DNA of 36,830 nucleotides, taken from contig JAUCBJ010001544.1 of assembly GCA_032718475.1 (NCBI GenBank), forward strand, positions 1-36,830, given 5' to 3'. Both the position numbers and the translations under genes were made by a program. Position 1 is the stretch's first letter, and each line of letters opens with the position of its first letter. This document shows, piece after piece, positions 1 through 9,410 of the stretch. The stretch is from Nemertoderma westbladi (lineage: Eukaryota; Xenacoelomorpha; Nemertodermatida; Nemertodermatidae). Below the pieces are notes generated by a model. The model searched no databases. It saw nothing but the letters and a program-made list of their open reading frames with translations, and had not been told where the DNA came from.

Positions 1-117
1 TATATGAACTCAATGTTGATCTAGTTGCTAGGAAACCCCCGCAGTTGCCACAGAGATCAACCAAGCAAAAACACGGGTTATCAGTGACCATTAGCCCCGA
101 AGGGGCAGTCCGCTACA
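1..117 (-). repeat. Partial 3' LTR of the gypsy element
   Basis: Identical to 4136-4252. It contains the first 117 bp of the LTR in element orientation, beginning TGTAGCGG (complement of 110-117). The rest lies beyond the window. Identity over this short stretch suggests recent insertion or gene conversion. Confidence 0.95.
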
Positions 118-130
118 CCACCCCCCCTAG
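118..130 (-). promoter_or_regulatory. Polypurine tract of the gypsy element
   Basis: On the minus strand this reads ctaGGGGGGGTGG and abuts the 3' LTR. This is the expected position and composition for the primer of plus-strand DNA synthesis. Confidence 0.8.
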
Positions 131-1320
131 TGATAAACCCAAGGTGTTTTGGTTCCTGTAAAACGCGTGGGCTGTTGTGAAGCGCGTCCAGATCGAGTTG
201 TTACGGCGGGTCGCGGTTGAACAGTTTGTTCCGGTGTACAGGGTGGGTTTTGGGTGGTGGTATCCACCAGGGTGGGTGTGTCGTCCACGAAAGCTTGCTT
301 CAGGCGGTCGACAGAGACGTTGGTCGAACGACCGTTGACAGACAGTGTGTAAAACTTGTCCGCCCGTGCCAGAACGCGGAAGGGGCCGTCGTACTGACAC
401 TGCAGAGGGCCTTTGTGGGCGTCATGGCGGACAAAGACGTTGTCCGTTCGCAGCAGGTCAGACGGGACGTGTGTGTGGCGGTGTTCCTGGCCATGGCTGG
501 TCGTTGGTGTTGCGCGAAGGCGGCGCATCGAGTTCCTGAGGCCAGTGATAAACTCGCCGTGGTCGGGACGAGTGTCGCTCGAGAGTTCGGAGGATGAGAA
601 GAACTCTCCGGGGAGGCGAATCGTTGTCCCGTAGAGGAGTTCGGCTGATGTGCAGCCGAGGTCTTCTTTCGGGGTAGTCCGTATCCCGAGGAGGACGATC
701 GGGAGTTCATCCACCCAGTTCGGGCCGCGGAGGCGAGCTTTAAGGGACGCCTTAAGCTGCCGGTGGAATCGTTCCACGATGCCGTTGGACTGTGGGTGGT
801 AGGCTGTGGTGTGGTGGGCGTGGGAGCCGAGCAACTCGTTGAGGGAGGCCCACAGTTCGGACGTAAACTGGGATCCACGGTCCGACGAGATGTGTGCCGG
901 GACGCCGTAGTGGGCCACCCAATGGGCGAGCAGTGCACGGGCGCAGGAGACAGTGGTGGAGTCAGCCATTGGGACGGCCGTGGGCCATCGGGTGAATCGG
1001 TCTACAATGGTAAACAAGTAACAGGCGCCTTGAGAAGGAGGAAGGGGACCCACGATGTCGACGTGGATCTTCTCAAAGCGTCTGTCTGGGGTTTCAAAAC
1101 GTTCGAGTGGGGTGGAGACGTGGCGCTGAGTTTTAGCCCGCTGGCAACCGACGCACTCCTTGGCCCACTTCCCGACATCGCGGTGTAAACCGTGCCAGAC
1201 GAAACGTTTGGCAATTAGGCGGCGGGATGAACGTATTGAGGGGTGGGAAAGGCGTTGAAAATCCGGCGACGCCATTGGTCCGGAATGATCGGACGTGGGC
1301 GGGAGGTGGACACGTCGCAC
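127..1320 (-). CDS. Integrase part of gypsy pol
   Basis: Encodes the enzyme that inserts the retrotransposon cDNA. An HHCC zinc module lies near residues 26-59 (H26, a second His near 43-46, C56, C59). The catalytic core has D88, D147 and E183, spaced as D-x58-D-x35-E (DD35E). A C-terminal region with a YDGPF motif resembles the GPY/F chromatin-contact module. The ORF ends just before the polypurine tract. Its first 20 or so residues are out-of-frame readthrough. The true upstream frame is that of the RT ORF, and a single-base change near 1250 separates them. In an intact copy this would be the end of one polyprotein, so the listed ATG is not a natural start. Confidence 0.93.
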   Translation of the reverse strand: MRRVHLPPTSDHSGPMASPDFQRLSHPSIRSSRRLIAKRFVWHGLHRDVGKWAKECVGCQRAKTQRHVSTPLERFETPDRRFEKIHVDIVGPLPPSQGACYLFTIVDRFTRWPTAVPMADSTTVSCARALLAHWVAHYGVPAHISSDRGSQFTSELWASLNELLGSHAHHTTAYHPQSNGIVERFHRQLKASLKARLRGPNWVDELPIVLLGIRTTPKEDLGCTSAELLYGTTIRLPGEFFSSSELSSDTRPDHGEFITGLRNSMRRLRATPTTSHGQEHRHTHVPSDLLRTDNVFVRHDAHKGPLQCQYDGPFRVLARADKFYTLSVNGRSTNVSVDRLKQAFVDDTPTLVDTTTQNPPCTPEQTVQPRPAVTTRSGRASQQPTRFTGTKTPWVYH

Positions 1321-3311
1321 AACACGGAAAATGTACCATTGTCTACTGGGATGTCTTGTAGGACGAGGTTGGTGATTGCGGTGCGATATGCCTGTACACC
1401 AGGGTCGTTGTACTGGGCCTGGGACAATGCGGCGTAGTCGATGTGTTGGTTGGGGAGTGTCGCGTTGAGTTCGATCGGGGGATCTGCATCTGCAAGTTCG
1501 ACCCGGGAGAGGGCGTCGGCCACGAAGTTCGACTTGCCTTCAATGTGTCGGATGTCGGTTGTAAATTCCGACACGAACGCTAGGTGGCGCTGTTGACGTG
1601 GCGACCAGCGTTCTGAGGCGCTGCTGAAAGCGAAGGTTAGTGGTTTGTGGTCCGTGTAGGTGTGGAATCTACGTCCCTCGAGGAAGTACTGAAAGTGCCT
1701 GATCCCCAGATACATTGCGAGGAGTTCGTGATCGAACGCGCTGTATCGGGTTTCGGCGGGTCGCAGTTTCCGGGAGAAGAAAGCGACGGGGCGCCAGAGT
1801 CCGTCGAGGAACTGCTCGAGGACTCCGCCAACCGCCTTGTCGGAGGCGTCCACGGTGAGGCTGGTGGCGGCGGAGTGACTCGGATGGACGAGGAGAGTTG
1901 CGGAGGCCAACGCGGTCTTGGCGTTCTCAAACGCCGACTCCATGGCGGGTGTCCAGTTAAGGGACTTCGCGGTCGAAGCGAGTGCACTGTGGAGTGGATG
2001 GGGCAACTCCGCGGCCTGGGGGATGAAACGATGATAAAAATTTATCATCCCAACGAATTGTTGGAGGCCCTTCTTGTCGGCTGGGCGGGGAAACTCAGCG
2101 ATGGCCTCGACCTTCTCTGGGATTGGCGTTGCACCGGAGGCGGAGATGTTGTGTCCCAGGAAGGTGAGTGAGGCGACACCGAAAACGCACTTGGATACGT
2201 TTATGATTAGTCCATGAGCAGTGAGGCGTTCGAACAACAATCGGAGGTGTCGGAGGTGCTCTTCGGGGCTGGAACTCGCGACAAGAATGTCGTCGAGGTA
2301 AATAAACGCAAAATCGAGCTCCCGGCAGACATTATCCATGAGTCTCTGGAAAGACTGAGCAGCGTTACGGGTTCCAAAAGGCATCCGGCGGAATTCGAAT
2401 AAACCGAATGGAGTGATCACTGCGGTCTTTGGGATGTCCTCCTCGGCAACCGGGATTTGATGGTATCCCCGGACCAGGTCTACCTTTGAATAGATTGTGG
2501 TGCCGGCGAGTTGGGAGGAGAAATCCTGGAGGTGTGGAATGGGGTATCTGTCGGGGATTGTCGCGTCGTTGAGTCGGCGGTAGTCTCCGCAGGGGCGCCA
2601 ACCGCCGTTCGGTTTAGGGGCGAGATGGAGCGGGGATGCCCAGGTACTCGAGGAGCGGCGGATGATCCCCATCTGCTCCATCTGCTCGAATTCGCGCCGA
2701 GCAATGGCGAGTTTCTCGGGGGAAAGTCGACGAGGCCGAGCGTAAACCGGCTGCCCTTTCGTGGGTATGTGATGTTCCACGCCGTGTTTGGTGCTCGGCT
2801 GCGAAAAACAGGGTTCTGTTAGAGTGGGGAACTCTGACAAGAGTTTGTTGTACATATTGTCGGTTTGGTCGATGGAATGGAGGCCAGGAGCGACAGTATC
2901 GGCAAGACGTGCCGGTGTACTGGTGAAGGTCTTCGCATCGATTATACGTTGCCCCTTTATATCGATGAGCAGTCCGTTGTTGCGGAAAAAGTCGGCGCCG
3001 AGAATCGGTTGTGAAACGTCGGCGAGGGTAAACTTCCAGTTCATCCGGCCCAGATTCAAGTTTAGCGGGATTTCCCGAGTTCCGAAAGTCTTAATTGGGC
3101 TGCCGTTTGCTGCGACGAGGGAAACGGTTGGCGTGTTGAGGCGCCGTTCTCGTGGGGAGGCGGGGAAAACGCTGAGTTCGGCCCCGGAGTCGACAAGAAA
3201 CCGTAGACCAGCGTTCCGGTCCCAGACATAGAGGAGGCGACTTGTACCGTCTCGACCAGCGGCACTCGCCGCCATTAGTGGCTGGTCGGGCCGTTTCCCG
3301 AGAAGGAACAC
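1215..3311 (-). CDS. Gypsy pol: aspartic protease, reverse transcriptase, RNase H
   Basis: 698 codons. The retropepsin active site LVDSGA is at residues 39-44, with an ILGADFF motif further on. The RT fingers and palm carry IYLDDILVA, with the catalytic YLDD at residues 338-341. RNase H follows, with [20 protein letters not shown] and YTDHKPL. The frame overlaps gag by 37 nt and is -1 relative to it, so Pol is probably made by -1 frameshifting. The frame runs into a stop at 1215 because of an indel near 1250; without it the frame would continue into integrase. Codon use and open length indicate recent activity. Confidence 0.95.
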   Translation of the reverse strand: MFLLGKRPDQPLMAASAAGRDGTSRLLYVWDRNAGLRFLVDSGAELSVFPASPRERRLNTPTVSLVAANGSPIKTFGTREIPLNLNLGRMNWKFTLADVSQPILGADFFRNNGLLIDIKGQRIIDAKTFTSTPARLADTVAPGLHSIDQTDNMYNKLLSEFPTLTEPCFSQPSTKHGVEHHIPTKGQPVYARPRRLSPEKLAIARREFEQMEQMGIIRRSSSTWASPLHLAPKPNGGWRPCGDYRRLNDATIPDRYPIPHLQDFSSQLAGTTIYSKVDLVRGYHQIPVAEEDIPKTAVITPFGLFEFRRMPFGTRNAAQSFQRLMDNVCRELDFAFIYLDDILVASSSPEEHLRHLRLLFERLTAHGLIINVSKCVFGVASLTFLGHNISASGATPIPEKVEAIAEFPRPADKKGLQQFVGMINFYHRFIPQAAELPHPLHSALASTAKSLNWTPAMESAFENAKTALASATLLVHPSHSAATSLTVDASDKAVGGVLEQFLDGLWRPVAFFSRKLRPAETRYSAFDHELLAMYLGIRHFQYFLEGRRFHTYTDHKPLTFAFSSASERWSPRQQRHLAFVSEFTTDIRHIEGKSNFVADALSRVELADADPPIELNATLPNQHIDYAALSQAQYNDPGVQAYRTAITNLVLQDIPVDNGTFSVLCDVSTSRPRPIIPDQWRRRIFNAFPTPQYVHPAA

Positions 3312-3937
3312 GGGGCCTTACAGTTCTTCGCTTTGGCACCGTACTTGGCGTGGTACCAGCATAAGGTCGAGGAAGTCGAGGACCGTGCTGGCGTATCGCG
3401 TCCCCCGTCGCTGCAGTGGGGGCGACTGACTCCGAAAGCGGGAGGTTGTTGGGCCTTGGTCTCGACAACGGCGTCGGCGGCTTCCGCGAGTTCGCGAACG
3501 TCAGCAATTTTTAAGGCGGAAACCATTAGCTGGACATCGTCTGGAAGTTGCTGAAGAAACAGTTGGCGGAACAGTTGATCCACGGGGTTGTTGCCGTTTA
3601 ATGCCAGCATGTAGTCCAGCAATTCTGTAGGTCGTTTGTCGCCGAGTCCAGGAAGGTTTAATAGTTTAGAGGCCTTCTGCTCCGGTGTCAGGCCGTAACA
3701 CCGCAGGAGAGCCGCCTTCAGGAAATCATATTTCCCGGTGGTTGGGGGGTTCGAGATCGTCGCTACCATCCGACTGGCCACGGTTTGTTCCAGCGCGGCG
3801 ACGACGTAGAAATACCGCGTTTCGTCAGTGGTGATGGCGCGGGTAGCGAATTGGGCCTCGGCCTGGAGGAACCACACGTGCGGTTCGAGGGGCCAAAACG
3901 TTGGTAGTTTTAGTGATACCGCGTTTTGTTCTGCCAT
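3275..3937 (-). CDS. Gypsy Gag with CHCC finger
   Basis: 220 codons, the first ATG after the primer site. The N-terminal and middle part is capsid-like, with [15 protein letters not shown] and a leucine-rich helix region around residues 100-160. The C-terminus holds one finger, C-x2-H-x9-C-x3-C, at about residues 192-209, in place of the usual CCHC knuckle. That finger is diagnostic for CsRn1-like elements. The protein would package element RNA in cytoplasmic particles. No disabling change is visible. The stop lies inside the overlap with pol. Confidence 0.92.
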   Translation of the reverse strand: MAEQNAVSLKLPTFWPLEPHVWFLQAEAQFATRAITTDETRYFYVVAALEQTVASRMVATISNPPTTGKYDFLKAALLRCYGLTPEQKASKLLNLPGLGDKRPTELLDYMLALNGNNPVDQLFRQLFLQQLPDDVQLMVSALKIADVRELAEAADAVVETKAQQPPAFGVSRPHCSDGGRDTPARSSTSSTLCWYHAKYGAKAKNCKAPCSFSGNGPTSH

Positions 3938-3980
3938 CGCGATCGTGATGTTGGTTGTTCCGGTTATCGGGTGGTAGCAA

Positions 3981-3998
3981 ATCTCGTCCGGGTCACCA
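3981..3998 (-). promoter_or_regulatory. tRNA-Trp-type primer binding site
   Basis: On the minus strand this reads TGGTGACCCGGACGAGAT, one base after the LTR end (base 3999 intervenes). The first nine bases suit the 3' end of tRNA-Trp, the primer used by CsRn1-like elements; the distal half is less well matched. Confidence 0.75.
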
Positions 3999-3999
3999 A

Positions 4000-4252
4000 T
4001 GTGGGAGCGCTAGAGAGTCGTCCCTCTAGCCTTCCAACTTCTTATATTATATCAAAAGGTTATATATATAATGATATCGTGTAATGAAACAATATAGGCC
4101 GTTAGGTACCGGTAGGTATGTGACAGCAGTATATATATATGAACTCAATGTTGATCTAGTTGCTAGGAAACCCCCGCAGTTGCCACAGAGATCAACCAAG
4201 CAAAAACACGGGTTATCAGTGACCATTAGCCCCGAAGGGGCAGTCCGCTACA
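4000..4252 (-). repeat. 5' LTR of the gypsy element (253 bp)
   Basis: Starts TGTAGCGG and ends CTCCCACA in element orientation (TG..CA). The last 117 bp on the plus strand repeat window positions 1-117. An alternating TA run at about 4130-4140 could act as the TATA element of the promoter. Confidence 0.93.
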
Positions 4253-4270
4253 GGGTCATATTGACCCCCC

Positions 4271-4541
4271 CCGGGTTTAATAGGGTTAAAGACGAGGTCG
4301 AGCAAGATGGCGGTCACCACCATATCCGCCAAGGATGAAATTCTACCATTGAGAACAGGAAGGTGTCGGATAGGGGCTGTATCTCCTGATTCCAACTATG
4401 GTGCGACTATAGACCATATACGTTTCACTCAATCCATAAAGATCAATGCCAGGTGGCCGACAAAGATCGAAGTCGAACAGTATCGGCACCTGGATTCGAT
4501 TGACCTGTCGACACCGGACCTCAATGTGCCGAAGGAGTCGC
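4271..4541 (+). pseudogene. BEL/Pao A17-protease fragment
   Basis: Translates to IGLKTRSSKMAVTTIS and continues to EQYRHLDSIDLS. It is clearly related, but not identical, to the protease region of the large element at 13.2-13.6 kb (IGLRTRPSRMAVTTIS, EQYKFLDSIDFS). It lacks the active-site LVDSGA on its left, where the gypsy LTR begins, and loses homology on its right at the minisatellite. By eye about 60 percent of residues match, so it is another family rather than a recent copy. The gypsy element may have inserted into it. Confidence 0.85.
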
Positions 4542-4870
4542 CTGCACTCAGGTTCGACTCAGGTCGCCTGCACTCAGGTTGGACTCATGTCGGCGGCACT
4601 CAGGTTGGACTCAGGTCGCCTGCACTCAGGTTTGACTCAGGTCGCCTGCACTTCAGGATGGACTCAAGGTCGTCTGCACTCAGGTTGGACTCAGGTCGCC
4701 TGCACTCAGGTTTGACTCAGGTCGCCTGCTCTCAGGTTGGATTCAGGTCGCATGCACTCAGGTTGGACTCAGGTCACCTGCACTCAGGTTGGACTCAGGT
4801 CGCCTGCACTCAGTTTGGACTCAGGGCGTCAGCACTCAGGTTGGACTCAGGTCGCCTGCACTCAGGTTGG
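4541..4870 (+). repeat. 26-bp minisatellite, about 12.7 copies
   Basis: The repeated core is ggtcgcctgcactcaggttg, with scattered substitutions and small indels. Three units make 78 bp, a multiple of three, so all phases stay open and a reading frame runs from 4307 to 4921 through the array. The frame is a by-product of the BEL/Pao fragment plus repeat; no function is inferred. Confidence 0.93.
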
Positions 4871-5221
4871 AATTTAGGAAGCTACAGACGCTTCGGGTTG
4901 CTCTCATTACCATTTATTTAGTAGCGGCAAAGGAGAGCCTGAGGCCTAAATTGGAATATAGGTTATTAGCCTGTGTTTCGGCTTGGCTCACAACACCCTG
5001 TACAATTTAAAATTGTTATACTACTGTAGTTGTAACTTAAACTTTTCTCAAACTTAATCCTGTTATGTTTCTCACCCCTCCCCTCCTTCCCCACCCCAAC
5101 TCCCCTTGGTGTTCTTCAACATAACATAGGATAGGAATTTGAATTATAGGCTATAGAATAATGTATATATATAATATTCAAATTAACCACACCCATTGAA
5201 AACAAAATGTCTCATACATAC
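4871..5221. other. No gene seen
   Basis: AT-rich sequence with a pyrimidine-rich patch around 5080-5105. Intronic on the gene model proposed for the minus strand. Nothing else recognised. Confidence 0.6.
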
Positions 5222-5398
5222 CATAAAAAGCCAATGTGTCAACAGTGCACGGGTATAGATTTTCCATGCCTTCACAACCACCACCCCATCTCTTTTTCAC
5301 ACATAACTTCACTAAGATGTTTCTCCCAGTTTCTTCAGGAGGAATATGATTGGGGCATAGGCTCGTATCATTAGTCCAATCTGTCCATTCACCATCAT
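5222..5398 (-). CDS. Probable host exon, thrombospondin-type-1-like module
   Basis: On the minus strand a ttgcag acceptor precedes position 5398 and a GTATGT donor follows 5222. The exon is 177 nt (59 codons) and begins and ends in phase 1, typical of shuffled extracellular modules. It encodes DGEWTDWTNDTSLCP, then RNILVKLC, GGGCEGM and LYPCT. The W-x2-W opening, the spaced cysteines and C-x-G resemble a TSR with four of the usual six cysteines. This family is extracellular and usually adhesive. Family assignment is by pattern only; exon borders are stronger than the domain name. An RTE-like LINE end sits just upstream in the presumed intron. Confidence 0.62.
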
Positions 5399-5484
5399 CT
5401 GCAACATTAATCATAATAGATATTTCTAAATTAGGAAAACACTCGTGAAACAATAAAACACTAGGAAACACAGGCTGGTTTGCG

Positions 5485-5735
5485 TGCTTTGGCAGCCTCG
5501 CGGGGAGTGAATAAGAATGGTGGACAGTCCACGACTTTCTTGAGACACATCTTAATTAAAGGACACTGGCCTTAAAGATGCGGATGATCTAGCAAATGTC
5601 ATGGGTGATAGGGAGTTGTGGCGGCGCAATTTTGTCGACAAGCCGGCACAGCATTCTTAATATATATATATGTAATATATATAATTCAAGTGCAATGCAG
5701 CATGCCGATAGTAGTAGTAGTAGTTAGTAGTAATT
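5485..5735 (+). mobile_element. RTE-like LINE, 5'-truncated 3' end
   Basis: Matches the last about 230 bp of the longer copy at 25.8-26.04 kb: the C-terminal coding end (ANVMGDRELWR), a short 3' UTR with the gcaatgcagcatgccga word, and a (TAG)n tail. It has a small TA-rich insertion near 5660-5685 and an in-frame change at 5555-5575. It cannot encode a functional protein. Confidence 0.9.
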
Positions 5736-6079
5736 GTAGTTGTAGTAGAGCTGTATGAGTGAATAATATAAAACTAATATACAATGATATTAGATGAGCA
5801 ATAACCCTAGATACAATATTGATTATGTAGTGAGTGTGACATTAGTGTGGAAGGAGTGTCCATTTGGATACACAGCAGGAATGTGTGGTGTGTTGTACTG
5901 AACAAATGCTGCATATTAGTACATGACCATTAAAGTGCGTGGTTTGGAGAGATATGAGATATTAATATCAATAAAAATTACGCGATTCCTAAATTTGTAC
6001 ACTACACGGTTAAAAAGTACGCATGTGATGGGATTAGTCCTACAATTGCGCCAATAAAAGATAAGTTATTTTCGGTAAA
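5736..6079. other. No gene seen
   Basis: AT-rich intergenic or intronic sequence between two LINE fragments. No feature recognised on either strand. Confidence 0.6.
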
Positions 6080-7066
6080 ACCTCAGCAGTTAGTGCCCAG
6101 CATAGACTCCCATAGAGGAGTACTGGAACTACTGCTGCTCAAAATAATCGGACCTTAAATTTCCATTGAATTCTGTGTGACTTCCAAATCCTCGAAAGCC
6201 CCAAGGCTGCCCATGTCTTCTTTCCCTTACGTATTCGAAGGTCCTCACCTGACTTCCGGATCCATGATCCCAGGTTGCAGAAGTCGTCCACATGCTCAAG
6301 CAAATCATCCTTTGAGCTTATGATCATCCAGTCAGAGATTTGCTGAGGACTTTCAAAGTTACTGTCAAAATTTTGGTCTTTTTGGAGTTAACAAAAAGAC
6401 TAACACTAGAAGCAGCCTGTTCTAATTAGCTGAGGAGCCATTGGGCTCCCTCTAGTGATTCTGAGATGACTCCTAAGTCATCAGCAAAGTGTAGATCAGT
6501 TAGGTACTTGGCAGGATTTCCTCGACTTCTGGAGCCAGTAGGTGGAGTTACCATCAATCACCCCAACATCATTATGATGATCTAAGGACATGCATAGAAC
6601 ATAACATAGTTAACCACAATTTGAATAAGAATGTTGCAAGTGTGTCTCCCTGGTGTACTCCCCATAATACTTCGAATGATTCTATGTCGCCAAAAACAAT
6701 AGACACAAATGTCGTCGAACCATCGCATACTGATCTGATTGCTGCAATAATTTCATCAGGAATCCCATATAATGAAAGTATGCTGAACATACCTGAGCGA
6801 GAGACTAAATCAAAGGCCTTGAAGAAGTCAACAAAGATAACAGCCAGATACATACCTGTCTTTCTTTTTTGATAACTCTTCAATTATCCTTCTAAGTGTC
6901 AAAATGGGTTGGTTCCATGTTCCCACGACCTTGACGGAACCCATTCTGATTTACATGTAGCAGTCTCTCAATGGGATTCCTTTTGCAATTTAATAGAATT
7001 ATATTTTAAAGCTTTCCAGCAATCGAGATCAGTGAGATTCCCCGAAAGAATCATAGTGTGTTAGTA
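6080..7066 (-). mobile_element. RTE-like LINE fragment (RT domain), decayed
   Basis: Minus-strand reading gives VIFVDFFKAFDLVSRSG, SLYGIPDEIIAAI and VHQGDTLATF (RT domains) at about 6600-6880. The downstream LINE region GSWIRKSGEDLRIRKG lies at 6139-6327. It is the same family as 24369-26041. The 3' end and tail are missing, and several indels and stops break the frame (for example a disrupted FADD region near 6470-6500). It directly abuts the Jockey/CR1-like fragment on its right. Confidence 0.9.
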
Positions 7067-7082
7067 ATAAAAGAAGTTAGAC

Positions 7083-7339
7083 ATAATTAAGGCTTTTGGA
7101 AAAGTCTGGCACAAAGGTTTACTAATAATATTACACAAAATTGGAATAAGTGGTACATTTCTAAAATGGATTGAATGCTATCTTAGTCTATGCTACCAGA
7201 AGTTTGACCGATGGGGTTGAATCCATTTGGCTGCTCGTCAAAGGTGTGCCACAAGATAGCATGCTTGGCCCCATTTTATATATAATTTATATCAATGATC
7301 TAGCTGATGCGCTCGATGCTAATGCATATTTGTGCACAC
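7083..7339 (+). mobile_element. Jockey/CR1-like LINE RT fragment, left part
   Basis: Translation from 7083 gives KVWHKGLLIILHKIGISG, FLKWIECYLS, a TGA stop, then VKGVPQDSMLGPI and YINDLADAL. This is the RT palm of Jockey/CR1-type LINEs (normally GVPQGSxLGPxLF..YINDL). It has at least one stop and small indels. The fragment stops at 7339, where the 11-kb LTR element begins, and probably resumes after 18603. Confidence 0.82.
7335..7339. repeat. Target site duplication, left (cacac)
   Basis: cacac directly precedes the left LTR and is repeated at 18599-18603 after the right LTR. Five bp is usual for BEL/Pao integration. Confidence 0.75.
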
Positions 7340-7900
7340 TGTGATGGGATCCGAGAATCCCGACCGGTGTGGTTTATTTACGCGTCCCCGCCGCCAGTGA
7401 AAGAGTTTGTTATGTTATTATAGTTATTGATGGATATAAAATATAGTATCGAGTAAATGAATAAACAGATAGCATAGTTAATGGTGAACTGAGTAAAATA
7501 CCGGTAATATAATTGGTGATGGTGGCGGCGACGGTAATAAAGGTTACCGTTCTGCCCTAACTGAACTGACTAATGTGACTGAATGAATGAGAAACGTCAA
7601 TAGGTAATATACTGCTCTAGGTTGGCCATATTACTCAGCGGATGCCTGCCCCCCATTGACTAGTAACCTAATTCTCGCCTCCCATCTCTCTGGGAGTGTT
7701 TTCCCCCTCTACTGTCACTCTCCCTCTCCAGGAGGTGTAACCTCTGACCCCCATGTGTGCGGCCCTTTGGGGTTTGTCGTCCCCGTTTATTGGGGGTGAT
7801 ACGAGGTTGATTGGCAATCAACCTCGTACTCCCCAATATTGCTCAAAGGCGCCGCTTTCCCAACTTTATGGGGTGGTTAGCGGAATTGAATTCGCTAACA
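7340..7900 (-). repeat. 3' LTR of the large BEL/Pao-related element
   Basis: Direct repeat of 18033-18598. In element orientation it begins TGTTAGCG and ends CATCACA. It contains a sense AATAAA (complement of 7373-7378) about 35 bp before its end, a plausible polyadenylation signal. It also contains a perfect 12-bp stem with a 3-nt loop at 7801-7827 (acgaggttgatt/aatcaacctcgt). Confidence 0.93.
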
Positions 7901-7909
7901 CTCCCCCCC
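7901..7909 (-). promoter_or_regulatory. Polypurine tract
   Basis: Sense strand GGGGGGGAG immediately upstream of the 3' LTR. Confidence 0.75.
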
Positions 7910-7938
7910 ATGCTATCTTCCCGGTGAGAAGATAGCAT
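7910..7938. repeat. Perfect hairpin beside the polypurine tract
   Basis: Stems atgctatcttc (7910-7920) and gaagatagcat (7928-7938), 11 bp without mismatch, with a 7-nt loop. It touches the polypurine tract, so it could matter for packaging or priming; that is inference. Confidence 0.8.
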
Positions 7939-8555
7939 CCACCTCTAGTGCGCTACAATTCCGTTGGAGCCCGATCTACTATCAGGTGTGGGGTGGAGTT
8001 ATTTTTTGGGAGCCGGCTTTCCAGGCCGGTGTCCTGTGCCGGGCCAATCGTGGCTTTCTCTCACACGATTTTTGTTTCCCCAACACTCTCTCCACTCCAA
8101 CTGACTCTATCTCAGCACTCCCACCCTGACTCTCCTCTACTTCTCTTTACTTCCGCTCTAACTCTCGGACCTCCTTGTCCCTCACTCTGCCTCTTACTTC
8201 CCCCCTCCCACGCTCGAATTGCACCCACACTCTCTCCGCTGGTTCCGTACTCAACCTCCATTTCAACTCACTCTCTCCCGACGGGCCTCACCCTCCCCTT
8301 CTGTGCCGTCGCACTCAAGAAGTGTGAAGTCGTCCAGTGTTTCGTTCTGTCATAGTCAATTGGTCCCCAGTCCCAGTAGCTAATTGGAAAAGGTTATATG
8401 ACTATAGTACTTACTTTGATTATATTTGCTTATTTTTAACTAAACAAATGATAACTACATACGTACATACTAATTGCACTTTTAATTATTTAAATTTTGC
8501 ACTTAGGAGTTTGTACTTCTCACGTGGTGCCTTCCAGGCATCCCACGTCCAAGTT
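7939..8555. other. 3' untranslated region of the large element
   Basis: No coding signal in the element sense. 8080-8330 is pyrimidine-rich on the plus strand. An open plus-strand frame there is composition-driven. Confidence 0.5.
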
Positions 8556-8906
8556 CTAGTTCGTTCCACCTGACTTTGGGAACCATCTCAACTCCTTCCC
8601 TCTGTCGTCCTCCTCCCTTGTATGTTTCCTGGCCGCTGCCGCTCCCTTGGTCTTATCTCCCTTCAGACTCCTGACCCTCGCCGTCACCTCTCTACTGATC
8701 CCCGTCGTCGACTCCTTGGGCGCTGGTGTTATCAGCTCCCGGTATCGCTTCGCGGGTGGCCCCTCCGAATGGCCCTGTTGTTTCCCCCTAGTGGCGTCCC
8801 ATAGGATCACTTTCATCACCCGCAGCACATGCTCCGCCAAGAAATTTCTGAACTCTCCTCGGTTCTGTGGCGTCCACCTGTCCAAATACCTCTGCGTATT
8901 TATCAC
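8556..8906 (-). pseudogene. C-terminal end of the second region (ORF2) of the large element
   Basis: Same frame as 8916-9410, separated from it only by a TAG at 8916-8918. Begins INTQRYLDRWTPQNRGEF, then a helical FLAEHVLRVMKVILW stretch, then a basic Lys/Arg-rich tail with two acidic residues runs. No known domain recognised. It was probably the natural C-terminus of the zinc-knuckle protein before the stop arose. Confidence 0.6.
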
Positions 8907-8915
8907 CCCGGCATA

Positions 8916-9410
8916 CTACGCCGCCATTGATACCTCCTGGTAGGTAAACGGAAGTCTCCGTTTGATAATCTCCAGGTGGGCCTCCTGGTTGATATTAAAG
9001 AAGCCCCTCCAGAACTCCTGGGCTTTCATACGCTGCCGTGTCATGGCGCCGACGTCGGCCCACTCCTCGAAGATCCTAAACTTCTCTTCGTCGTCCATCC
9101 AGTCACACTGGCGTCCGTAGTTCTCCCGGAAGTTGCACTTTGAACACCAGTTGTGCAACCATGGACACGCCCCCATCCTGTGGCTCGACTCGCGGCAGTA
9201 GAGACAACTAGTCCCTTTCTGGAATTGGTACAAACAGCTCCTTTCCTGGTGAGTTTGCCTCCCGCAGTAATCACAGCCGAGCACCAATGTCTCCCGCCCC
9301 ATGTCGTCTTTCATCCCAAGCGATCTCCGCGGTCTGTGGAGTCGCTGGTAAGCGAACTTTTGGACGTTAGCGTCCCTGTCCACGTCTATATCCTCGCCCC
9401 TCCCGGCCAT
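8916..9410 (-). pseudogene. Triple zinc-knuckle segment of ORF2
   Basis: Three successive knuckles: C46-x2-C49-x4-H54-x4-C59, C69-x2-C72-x4-H77-x4-C82, and C89-x2-C92-x4-N97-x4-C102. The third has Asn where His is expected. Such knuckles bind single-stranded nucleic acid in Gag-type proteins. The segment follows the exonuclease-like part after a frame change near 9400, so ORF2 was probably one long protein of exonuclease, coiled coil, acidic linker and zinc knuckles. The ATG at 9410 may be internal rather than a real start. Confidence 0.72.

Larger units (their letters stand above)
1..4252 (-). mobile_element. CsRn1-like Ty3/gypsy LTR retrotransposon, near complete
   Basis: Read on the minus strand the order is 5' LTR (4000-4252), primer binding site, gag, protease-RT-RNase H, integrase, polypurine tract, 3' LTR (cut by the window start). 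The two LTR ends match base for base over the shared 117 bp. The Gag C-terminus carries C-x2-H-x9-C-x3-C, the unusual CHCC finger known from the CsRn1/Kabuki lineage. The primer site resembles the tRNA-Trp type used by that lineage. Gag and pol overlap in a -1 relation. One frame break near 1250 separates RNase H from integrase; otherwise the catalytic motifs are present. The flanking duplication cannot be tested because the left end is outside the window. Confidence 0.93.

Noticed and set aside
300-938. Minus-strand frame overlapping integrase
   Set aside because: Shadow frame of integrase, low-complexity Ser/Thr/Arg, no motif.
7753-7935. Short plus ORF repeated at 18451
   Set aside because: It lies within both LTRs and is repeated only because they are repeats; no domain.
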